This document shows, one piece after another, positions 1 through 5,604 of a stretch of 5,889 bases of DNA. The position numbers were made by a program, and so were the translations under genes. Source of the DNA: Actinomycetota bacterium (GTDB lineage Bacteria; Actinomycetota; Coriobacteriia; Anaerosomatales; Anaerosomataceae); NCBI GenBank assembly GCA_011372845.1, contig DSAI01000045.1:1-5889 (forward strand), given 5' to 3'. Every line of letters starts with the position of its first letter. The first letter of the stretch is position 1. The notes beneath the pieces were generated by a model. The model saw only the letters and a program-made list of their open reading frames with translations, was not told the origin of the DNA and did no database searches.

Positions 1-135
1 CTAGCCGGTCTCGACGTCCCCGTCATCGAGGCGGCGCTGCGTTTCCGCCTCGACTCGGACGACGCCCCGTCCTACACCGGCAAGGTGGTACAGGCCCTGC
101 GGAACGAGTTCGGCGGACACGGACTCGGCACGTAG
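1..135 (+). CDS. gnd: 6-phosphogluconate dehydrogenase (decarboxylating), C-terminal end (partial)
   Basis: Only the last 44 codons are present; the gene begins left of the window and ends at TAG 133-135. The tail contains KVVQALRNEFGGHGLG. This matches the conserved C-terminus of the short (about 300-residue) 6-phosphogluconate dehydrogenases of the YqeC / gnd-related type, which end in a K-ALRNEFGGH motif. The family oxidatively decarboxylates 6-phosphogluconate to ribulose 5-phosphate in the cytoplasm, making NAD(P)H for the pentose phosphate pathway. The C-terminal helical domain supplies dimer contacts and part of the active site of the partner subunit. The gene is convergent with the oxidoreductase, 30 nt away, and I see no clear terminator hairpin between them. 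The family call rests on a short but distinctive tail. Cofactor preference cannot be judged because the Rossmann domain is outside the window. Confidence 0.85.
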   Translation, partial: LAGLDVPVIEAALRFRLDSDDAPSYTGKVVQALRNEFGGHGLGT

Positions 136-165
136 CGCGAACCGGTCCGTCCCGCGGATGCACGC

Positions 166-1499
166 TCAGAACAGGTGCGGTATCTCCGAGGCTCCGGTGG
201 GGTACGCCCAGATGGCTCGCTTGAGATCGGATGCCGTCTGCCCGCACGCCATGGCGACAGCGAAGACGTTGATGACCTCGCCCACCGTGTGTCCGAGCAG
301 GTTCGCCCCCACCACCCTCCCGCTCCCGCGCTCCACGATGGTCTTCGCGCCCGACACCCGCTGGCCGATGCGACGTGAGGCGGCCCATCCACTGGTATCG
401 GTGAGCTTCGCCTCGACCTGGATTCCCTGCGCCTCGGCCTGCTCGACCGTCATGCCCACAGAGGCGAGGACCGGGTCCGAGAACACCACGCTCGGCGTGA
501 CCGGCGGATCGAACTCGGCAGAGCCGGGTTCCAGGATGTCCCCCACCGCGACACGGGCCTGCGCGGTCGCCACCGGCGTAAGGGGCGCGCCCGTTGCGGA
601 CGCGTCACCCACCGCGTAGACCCGCTCGTTGCCCACGCTGCACATCCTGCCGTCGACCTCGATGCCACGACGTCCGTGCTCGATACCCGCGGCCTCGAGA
701 CCGAGGCCGGAGATCGCGGGCACGCGACCCGCGCCGTGAACGATCGTCTCCGCGAATACCTCCAGCCCCTCCTCGCAGACCACCGTGAACATGCCACCAT
801 CGTCACGGACCTCGGTGACCGTGGCGTTCGTGAACACGTCGATGCCGGCGCTCCGGTAGCCGCTCACCACCATGTCGGCGAGATCAGGATCGAAAGCCTC
901 GAGCACGCGCGGTCCCCGGTGCAGTATCGTCACCTTGGCGCCCGCGGCGGCGGCGATGTGCGCGAACTCGAACGACACGTAGCCGCCTCCGACGAAGACC
1001 ACGCGTGGGCCGACGTGTCCCGCCGCCAGGAAGTCCTCGCTGTCGAGGACGTGCTCTTCGCCGGGGATGCGCAACGGGCGGGGCATCGCGCCGGTCGCGA
1101 CCACGATCCTGTCGGCCGAGTACCGAACGCCTCCGATGTCGAGGACGTCGGGCCGTCGAAGCGCGCAGGTCCGTGCAAGAGCGTCACACCGGCTCCGGCG
1201 AGCCACTCTTCGATGCGTCCGGGCACGGGCTCCGTGAACGACCGCTTGAACGCCAGCAGCGAGGACCAGTCCAGTCGAAGCGCGCCCTCCAAGCCGTGAC
1301 CCTTCTGATTCCGGGCACGTTCCACGACCTCCGCCGCGGTGAACAGGACCTTCTTGGGCTCGCAACCGCGCAGCGGACACGTACCGCCGTACTCCCGTGA
1401 ATCAGTGATGGCCACCGACCTGCTGGCCGCCGCGAGCTCGCTCGCCGCGGTCTGTCCGGCCACTCCTGTTCCGATTACGATGACGTCGAAGCGCTCCAT
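166..1499 (-). pseudogene. FAD/NAD(P)-dependent disulfide oxidoreductase (Lpd/glutathione reductase/MerA-like), frameshifted
   Basis: The start is ATG at 1499-1497, four bases after a perfect AAGGAGG; the stop is at 168-166. Restoring one base near 1150 gives about 444 residues, normal for class I pyridine nucleotide-disulfide oxidoreductases. Visible features, in order: FAD-binding GTGVAG at residues 10-15; redox pair in GGTCPLRGCEPKK (C41, C46); ATGA at 136-139; NAD(P)-binding GGGYVSFE at 171-178; second FAD motif VYAVGDA near 294-300; then the dimerisation domain. The strand after the NAD(P) motif ends in LHRGPRVL with no acidic residue, which favours NADPH (inference). The usual C-terminal HPTxxE acid/base dyad is not seen; the equivalent stretch reads YPTGASE. 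The variant cysteine motif and YPT tail fit the uncharacterised oxidoreductases related to Lpd and MerA, so the substrate is unknown (a low-molecular-weight disulfide is possible). As sequenced, translation leaves frame after about residue 116, within the FAD region. The gene is divergent from the transporter operon. Confidence 0.85.
1148..1155 (-). other. single-base deletion frameshift in the oxidoreductase gene
   Basis: The upstream frame reads sensibly to GVTLLHGPARFDG (residue 116), then turns into TSSTSEAFGTRP, which is unlike the family. The second frame picks up cleanly at DVLDIGGVRYSADRIVVATGA. On the coding strand the junction is TTC GAC GGC CC / GAC GTC CTC, so exactly one base is missing beside a CCC run. 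A lost C or G in that run would restore the frame. A real mutation and a sequencing error look the same here. Confidence 0.85.
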
Positions 1500-1503
1500 G
1501 GGG

Positions 1504-1510
1504 CCTCCTT
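1504..1510 (-). promoter_or_regulatory. Shine-Dalgarno site of the oxidoreductase gene
   Basis: On the minus strand AAGGAGG lies four bases (CCCC) before the ATG at 1499-1497. It decides the start, because the open frame runs further upstream through the intergenic region with no family resemblance before MERFDVIVIGTG. Confidence 0.8.
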
Positions 1511-1514
1511 CGCA

Positions 1515-1528
1515 CGTATCCGGGTATC
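1515..1528 (+). repeat. CGTATC/GGGTATC element, copy 1
   Basis: CGTATC and GGGTATC are separated by one base, so GTATC starts at 1516 and again at 1524. It lies just upstream of the oxidoreductase ribosome binding site. A related arrangement occurs at 1597-1614. It could be an operator half-site array or chance; low certainty. Confidence 0.3.
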
Positions 1529-1596
1529 GCCCGCCACCCGGTGCCGACCCCGTGTATGTTCCCCGCACCCGACGCGCCGACCCCGGCGGGAGCGGT

Positions 1597-1614
1597 CGTA
1601 TCGCGTTGGGTATC
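1597..1614 (+). repeat. CGTATC/GGGTATC element, copy 2
   Basis: The same two words as at 1515-1528 appear in the same orientation, here separated by five bases (GCGTT). It lies about 65 nt upstream of the transporter start codon, where a promoter or operator would be expected. The different internal spacing weakens the case for a single binding protein. Confidence 0.3.
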
Positions 1615-1665
1615 TTCACACAGAGATCGAAGCAGTGTGCGCCGAGCGCGGACATGACCCCTGAT

Positions 1666-1673
1666 GGAGGAGG
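1666..1673 (+). promoter_or_regulatory. Shine-Dalgarno site of the substrate-binding protein gene
   Basis: GGAGGAGG lies five bases before ATG 1679-1681. An in-frame ATG also exists at 1664, but it overlaps this site and would add MEEEH, placing acidic residues ahead of a lipoprotein signal peptide. The 1679 start is therefore preferred. Confidence 0.8.
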
Positions 1674-1678
1674 AGCAC

Positions 1679-2649
1679 ATGCACGCACGTACGACCCGTA
1701 TGGTCCTTGCATGTACGGCCACCGTGCTCCTGTTGATGATGGCCGCCTGTGGGTCCGAGGGCTCCGACGCTACCGGCACGGGCGAGGCGTCCCGGGGCAC
1801 CGTGACGATCGGCTCCAAGATCGACACCGAGGGCGAGCTCATCTCATCCATCGTCAAGCTCGTACTGGAGGATGCCGGCTTCGATGTCGTCGACAAGAGC
1901 CAGACGGGTACCACCGAGGTCGTCCGCAAGTCCATCATCGCCGGGGAGATCGACCTGTGCCCCGAGTACTCGGGCAATGGCTACTGGTTCTTCCTCGACG
2001 ACCTGACCGACGAGGAGAAGGCGGGCTGCAAGAACGGCCAGGACGGCTATGACACCACCGCTCGATCGACCTCGAACAGAACGGGATCGTCTGGCTAGAG
2101 CCGATACGCGCCAACAACACCTGGGCTCTGGCGGTGCGACAGGAGTTCGCAGACGCTGAGGGACTGGAGACGATGTCCGACTTCGCCGAATATGTCGCCG
2201 AGGGCAGACCCGTGAAGGTGGCCGCGAGCGACGAGTTCTTCACGAGCGCGGGCAACCCCGAGTTCGAAGAGGTGTACGGCTACACCCTGACGGAGGACCA
2301 GAAGATCCGCCTCGCCGGCGGCAACACCGCCGCCACTGAGAAAGCGGTCGCGGAAGGGACGGACGGCGTCAACTTCGGCATGGCGTACGGCACGGATGGA
2401 GCACTCGCGGACCTCGGGCTCGTGATCCTCGAAGACGACCTCGGCGCACAAATCGTGTACTGGCCCACGCCGATCGTCCGGGAGTCGATCGTCGACGAGC
2501 ACCCGGAGATCGCCGACCTGCTCGAGCCGGTGATGGCGTCACTCGGCCTGGAAGACCTCCAGCAGCTCAACGCCCGCATCCAGGTCAACGGCGAGCCGGC
2601 CGATGCAGTCGCCCGTGACTACCTGGTGGACGGTGGCTTCATAGACTAA
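1679..2649 (+). pseudogene. yehZ: Quaternary-amine/osmoprotectant ABC transporter substrate-binding lipoprotein (OsmF/YehZ-type), frameshifted
   Basis: This is the extracytoplasmic receptor of the importer encoded downstream. With one base restored near 2063 it is about 323 residues, normal for the OpuAC-like type 2 periplasmic-binding family (PF04069). A basic N-terminus (MHARTTRM) is followed by a hydrophobic core and MMAAC, giving lipidated Cys24. The mature domain starts at TVTIGSKIDTEGELISS, a typical first strand and helix. GEIDLCPEYSGNGY (residues 89-102) corresponds to the family's ID-YPEYTG motif, with Cys94 where Tyr is common. The second frame supplies NGIVWLEP, then NNTWALAV, and MAYGTDGALADLGLVILED, characteristic of the YehZ/OsmF branch. 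It ends in NARIQVNGEPADAVARDYL. In E. coli YehZ binds glycine betaine with low affinity; the ligand here (betaine, choline, carnitine or similar) is not determined. As sequenced, the first frame stops at 2096-2098, removing the second lobe, so the product would not bind ligand normally. Gene name follows E. coli synteny. Confidence 0.88.
2060..2066 (+). other. single-base deletion frameshift in the substrate-binding protein gene
   Basis: Frame one reads QDGYDTTA up to GCT at 2060-2062 and then loses family similarity, stopping at TAG 2096-2098. The other frame reads IDLEQNGIVWLEP from ATC at 2065. Only two bases (CG, 2063-2064) separate them, so one base is missing. Restoring it gives YDTTA-x-IDLEQNGIVWLEP, the normal family sequence. 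There is no long homopolymer and no slippery heptamer at the site. Confidence 0.85.
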
Positions 2650-2675
2650 GCGTCCGGCCAGGCACGACGTGCGCC

Positions 2676-2681
2676 GAGGAG
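2676..2681 (+). promoter_or_regulatory. Shine-Dalgarno site deciding the YehY-like start
   Basis: GAGGAG lies five bases before GTG 2687-2689. An alternative in-frame GTG at 2669 has no comparable upstream purine tract and would begin MRRGVAV. The 2687 start is therefore preferred, 37 nt after the binding-protein stop. Confidence 0.65.
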
Positions 2682-3223
2682 TAGCGGTGAGCACCAGGAT
2701 CCGGACGCATAGAGTGGGAGTGATGATGGCCCTGTTCGGGCTGTCATCGCTGCTGCTCCTCCCCTTCGCCACGCTCCGCGCGAGCCGTATCCAGACAGGC
2801 GATCCGGTCTCCGCGCTCGACGCCCTCGGACCCTGGTGGTCATCGGGGTTGGTGGCCGTGTGGGTCGCGATCGCCCTGATCTCGGTGCGCGACTCCGGCG
2901 GGCCGCGTGACGCCACCGCGCGGGGCATGCTCGCCAGCCTGGCGCTCCTGGGAACGGTGGGACTCTCCGGCGTCGCCGCGACCAGATTGCTGGCCGAGGC
3001 GGGTACGCTCGCACGCGTCTCGGTCGGGCTTGGCGCCTGGGCATGCATCGCGGTGTCGTATCCGCTCCTGCTGGCCTCGCGCAGAGAGCTCGGCAGCGCC
3101 CCGCGAGTCACCCGGCTCGCCCTCTCCGCCGTGGGCCCCGTGGGTCTGCTCATCATGCTCGGAAGCGGTCTTCTGGGGGGTCTCGCGATCCTCCGTGAGT
3201 ACGTGAACCAGTCGGATCGGTTC

Positions 3224-3226
3224 TGA
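3224..3226 (+). other. in-frame TGA where a conserved Trp is expected
   Basis: The same frame continues with family-like sequence on both sides: VNQSDRF, then TGA, then TEVGSHIAF. From memory, homologues have DRFW-EVG-HL here, so a single G-to-A change (TGG to TGA) explains it with no length change. UGA ends the ATPase and short permease genes and this gene itself, so it is an ordinary stop in this genome. A mutation or base-call error is likelier than recoding. Confidence 0.8.
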
Positions 3227-3228
3227 AC

Positions 3229-3234
3229 GGAGGT
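3229..3234 (+). promoter_or_regulatory. possible internal Shine-Dalgarno site (GGAGGT) after the in-frame stop
   Basis: GGAGGT begins three bases after the TGA. The bases also encode the conserved E-V-G of the permease domain, so the match may be incidental. In-frame starts near it are poor: ATC at 3245 is ten bases away, and the first GTG is at 3338, which would lose the first transmembrane helix of the domain. Confidence 0.25.
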
Positions 3235-3876
3235 CGGCAGCCATATCGCGTTCACCGCGATCGCTACGGGCATCACGCTCGCGATCGGTTTCGGCCTCGG
3301 CGTCCTCGCGTTCAGACGGCCGCGACTGAGGAGGCCGGTGTTCAGAGTGGCGAACGTCTTCCAGACGATCCCGGGGCTCGCGATGGTCGGGCTGCTGTTC
3401 GCGCCGCTCTCATGGCTTGGGACGAACGTGCCGCTCCTGGGCCGTCTCGGCGTAGGCGGGCTCGGCTGGGCGCCGGTGATCACCGCACTCACCCTCTATG
3501 CATTGCTCGCCGTGGTGCGTAACACCTACGCGGGACTCGCCTCGGTCCCCGATAGCGTGGTGGAGGCCGGTCTCGGCATGGGCATGACCGAGGGGCAGGT
3601 GATGCGCAGCGTACGGCTCCCGCTGGCGCTTCCGGTGATCTTCGGAGGAATCCGCATCTCGGCCGTGCAGACGCTCGGCAACGCGACCCTCGGTGCGTTC
3701 GTGGCGGCCGGCACCCTTGGCCTCTTCGTGTTCGGCGGCCTCTCGCAGCAGGCGATGGACCTCGTCCTCCTTGGCTCCATCACGCTCGTAGCGCTGGCGC
3801 TTGGCCTCGATGCCGCACTGCGCACCGCGCAAAGACTCGTCACACCCCGGCACGCGCGGCGAACGGAGGCGGTGCG

Positions 3877-4830
3877 GTGATAGCGATACGCAACGTCAGC
3901 AAGGTGTACGAGGGCACCAAGAACCCCGCCGTGCGGGACCTGTCGTTCGATGTACCCACCGGCGAGGTCGTTGCGCTCATCGGGCCGAGCGGCTGCGGCA
4001 AGTCCACGACCATGCGCATGGTCAACAGGCTGGTAGAACCTGACAGCGGCACGATCTCCATCGACGGCGAGGACGTGCGGTCCCTGCGGCCGGAGACGCT
4101 CCGAAGGCACATCGGCTACGCGATCCAGGGTGTGGGGCTTTTCCCTCACTGGACGGTCGCACAGAACATCGGCGTGGTCCCCGGCCTCCTGCAGTGGGAC
4201 CGCACGCGCATCGCAGAACGCACGCACGAGTTGCTGGACCTCGTGGGCCTCGATCCCGCCGTGTACGCCGACAAACACCACGATGAACTCTCCGGTGGCG
4301 AGGCGCAACGCGTGGGCGTGGCCCGGGCCCTGGCCGCCGACCCGCCCGTCCTGCTGATGGACGAGCCCTTTAGCGCGGTGGACCCGCTCACGAGGGACCG
4401 CCTTCACGCCGAGTTCCGCAAGATCCAGAGCGCACTCCGGAAGACGGTCCTGTTCGTGACACACGACATGGACGAGGCGGCACAGCTGGGCGACCGCATC
4501 GTGGTGATGCGTGATGGCGGCCTGGTGCAACAGGACACACCCGAGCGCGTCCTGGCCTACCCCGTGGACGATTTCGTCGCCTCCTTCGGAGGCACCGAGC
4601 GCGCGCTCAGGCGGCTCTCGCTCGCACCTGTGACCGAAGCGCTGTACACACCGAACACGGCCGGCGCGGAGGGTCCGTCGGTGGCGTCGACCGCGTCGCT
4701 TCGCGAGGCGCTCGCCATCATCCTCAAGGCCGGGCTCCCGTCGATCCCGGTGCGCGATGGAGACGGTGCGGTTGTAGGGGCGGTTAGCGTGGAGAGCATC
4801 GTCGAGCGGTTCAGGCGGCCACTCACATGA
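3877..4830 (+). CDS. yehX: Osmoprotectant ABC transporter ATP-binding protein (YehX-like)
   Basis: This is the cytoplasmic ATPase that drives the quaternary-amine importer; 317 residues, intact. Motifs in order: Walker A GPSGCGKST (36-44); Q-loop YAIQGVGLFPH with Q84; signature LSGGEAQRVGVARAL (138-152), with GEAQ in place of the usual GQQQ; Walker B VLLMDEP (158-164); D-loop SAVDP (166-170); switch histidine in VTHD (H196). A C-terminal segment (about 268-314, from SVASTASLREAL to GAVSVESIVERF) looks like a single CBS-type motif. Tandem CBS domains in OpuA-type ATPases sense ionic strength; whether one copy does so here is unknown. The start is GTG 3877, seven bases after GGAGG and overlapping the upstream stop (GTGA). 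The stop overlaps the next start (ATGA). Both imply coupled translation. All catalytic residues are present, so this subunit should be functional even if its upstream partners are broken. Confidence 0.93.
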   Translation: MIAIRNVSKVYEGTKNPAVRDLSFDVPTGEVVALIGPSGCGKSTTMRMVNRLVEPDSGTISIDGEDVRSLRPETLRRHIGYAIQGVGLFPHWTVAQNIGVVPGLLQWDRTRIAERTHELLDLVGLDPAVYADKHHDELSGGEAQRVGVARALAADPPVLLMDEPFSAVDPLTRDRLHAEFRKIQSALRKTVLFVTHDMDEAAQLGDRIVVMRDGGLVQQDTPERVLAYPVDDFVASFGGTERALRRLSLAPVTEALYTPNTAGAEGPSVASTASLREALAIILKAGLPSIPVRDGDGAVVGAVSVESIVERFRRPLT

Positions 4831-5582
4831 GCCGGATCCGCCATCTTGCCGCTCCGGTGGCCGCAGCGGCGGCCTACCTCGTCATCGCCGCCGCGACGCC
4901 GGCGTGGAGGCAGGTGTTGGGCGCGGTCTTCCCGGGCGAGTCACGGCTGCTCTATCCCGACGCGACACCGCTCGCACTCGTCTGGCAGCATCTCGAACTC
5001 GTACTGATATCGAGCGCGCTGTCGGTGGCGGCCGGACTCGCGCTCGGGGTCTTCGTGACCCGGCCTGCCGGCGCCGACTTCTATGGCGTGGTGGCGGACC
5101 TCACCAACCTCGGCCAGACGTTCCCGCCGGTGGCTGTGTTCACGCTCGCCGTGCCGCTGCTGGGATTCGGCCTCCGGCCGACGGTGCTTGCACTCGCCCT
5201 GTACGGTGTCCTCCCCGTGCTCCGCAACACGATATCCGGGATCGAAGGCGTGCCCGCCGACGTCCTCGAAAGCGCATCGGAGCTGGGGATGCGGCCGTGG
5301 CAGCGGCTGCTCCGCGTGGAGTTGCCCATCGCGCTGCCGGTGATCATGGCGGGCGTGCGGGTGTCGGTGATCGTGAACGTGGCCACCGCGACCATAGGCG
5401 CAATCGCGGGGGCAGGCGGATTCGGCGCGCCGATCATCAACGGACTCGTGAACCTCGCACCGGCGATCACGCTCGAGGGAGCGCTGCTGGCCGCAGGGCT
5501 GGCGCTCACGCTCGACGCACTTTTTGGCGGAGTCGAACGCACTATCGCGCACAGAGAGCGAGCCGCCGCGACAGCCCGGTGA
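4827..5582 (+). CDS. yehW: Osmoprotectant ABC transporter permease, short type (YehW-like)
   Basis: This is the second membrane subunit of the importer; 251 residues, intact and close to E. coli YehW (about 243). Hydrophobic segments lie near 8-24, 57-77, 97-115, 117-135, 169-193 and 213-235. The first acts as an anchor and the rest form the binding-protein-dependent permease domain (PF00528). The cytoplasmic EAA loop at about 148-172 (ESASELGMRPWQRLLRVELP) carries the conserved E, G and LP positions that dock on the ATPase. LRNTISGIEGVP (132-143) is a typical quaternary-amine permease sequence just before it. ATG 4827 overlaps the ATPase stop, with a weak AGGCGG at 4813-4818. The gene ends in two in-frame TGA codons (5580-5585), and only 7 nt lie between them and the convergent synthetase stop. 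The binding-protein, long-permease, ATPase, short-permease order matches yehZYXW, supporting a heterodimeric channel with the YehY-like subunit. Confidence 0.92.
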   Translation: MSRIRHLAAPVAAAAAYLVIAAATPAWRQVLGAVFPGESRLLYPDATPLALVWQHLELVLISSALSVAAGLALGVFVTRPAGADFYGVVADLTNLGQTFPPVAVFTLAVPLLGFGLRPTVLALALYGVLPVLRNTISGIEGVPADVLESASELGMRPWQRLLRVELPIALPVIMAGVRVSVIVNVATATIGAIAGAGGFGAPIINGLVNLAPAITLEGALLAAGLALTLDALFGGVERTIAHRERAAATAR

Positions 5583-5604
5583 TGATGCCCGCCTACGGTC
5601 GCTC
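5556..5604. terminator. possible inverted repeat spanning the convergent gene ends
   Basis: GAGCGA (5556-5561) pairs with TCGCTC (5599-5604). CC (5563-5564) can pair with GG (5597-5598) across a one-base bulge, giving an eight-pair stem around a loop of about 32 nt. The stem covers both stop codons. No T-run follows on either strand, so it is not a classical intrinsic terminator. It may be chance in high-GC sequence. Confidence 0.25.

Larger units (their letters stand above)
1500..1678. promoter_or_regulatory. divergent intergenic region (oxidoreductase / osmoprotectant operon)
   Basis: This 179-nt gap is the only place for the promoters of both flanking transcription units. I see no pair of hexamers I would call confidently. 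The best candidate for the + strand is TATCTT at 1611-1616, preceded by GGG so that GGGTAT at 1608-1613 resembles the -10 of SigB-type general stress promoters, but no GTTT-like -35 stands at the right distance. Two copies of a CGTATC / GGGTATC arrangement lie here and are listed separately. A small inverted repeat, GCGC-CGA-GCGC with flanking TGT/ACA (1636-1654), sits in the leader just before the ribosome binding site. No small gene is apparent. Confidence 0.5.
2687..3880 (+). pseudogene. yehY: Osmoprotectant ABC transporter permease, long type (YehY-like), interrupted by an in-frame TGA
   Basis: One reading frame of 398 codons runs from GTG 2687 to TGA 3878-3880, broken only by TGA at codon 180. 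Residues 1-179 hold about five hydrophobic segments (near 9-28, 53-68, 82-103, 113-131 and 143-169). This is the extra N-terminal membrane domain of long YehY-type permeases, ending EYVNQSDRF. After the stop, TEVGSHIAFTAIATGITLAIG begins the binding-protein-dependent permease domain (PF00528). The EAA cytoplasmic loop lies at about 293-318 (EAGLGMGMTEGQVMRSVRLP), the contact site for the ATPase. The restored length of 397 is close to E. coli YehY (about 385). As sequenced, a 179-residue N-terminal piece would be made, and the transport domain only by reinitiation. Its end overlaps the ATPase start as GTGA, indicating translational coupling. The expected partner subunit is the short permease downstream. 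Confidence 0.85.

Noticed and set aside
136..165. Terminator between the 6-phosphogluconate dehydrogenase and oxidoreductase genes
   Set aside because: The 30-nt gap has only short self-complementary words (CGCG, ACCGGT), with no convincing stem and no T-run.
1145..1160. Programmed frameshifting in the oxidoreductase gene
   Set aside because: The junction GAC GGC CCG ACG does not form a slippery heptamer, and family members are encoded in one frame.
2060..2098. Programmed -1 ribosomal frameshifting as the explanation for the binding-protein frame change
   Set aside because: The needed slip is in the -1 direction, but there is no X-XXY-YYZ slippery heptamer near 2054-2066 and no reason for this family to use one. 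A lost base is simpler.
3224..3226. UGA decoded as tryptophan or selenocysteine
   Set aside because: UGA clearly terminates at 3878-3880, 4828-4830 and 5580-5585 in this window, and the expected residue is Trp, not Cys. A selenocysteine element has no support.
2539..3492. Minus-strand open frame of over 300 codons opposite the long permease
   Set aside because: It is Arg/Ser/Pro-rich with no recognisable domain and is fully explained by the permease frame on the + strand.
3526..4530. Long open frame on the minus strand opposite the permease and ATPase genes
   Set aside because: It is an antisense shadow of high-GC coding sequence. The translation is rich in His, Arg and Ala with no family resemblance, and the + strand carries unmistakable ABC ATPase motifs.
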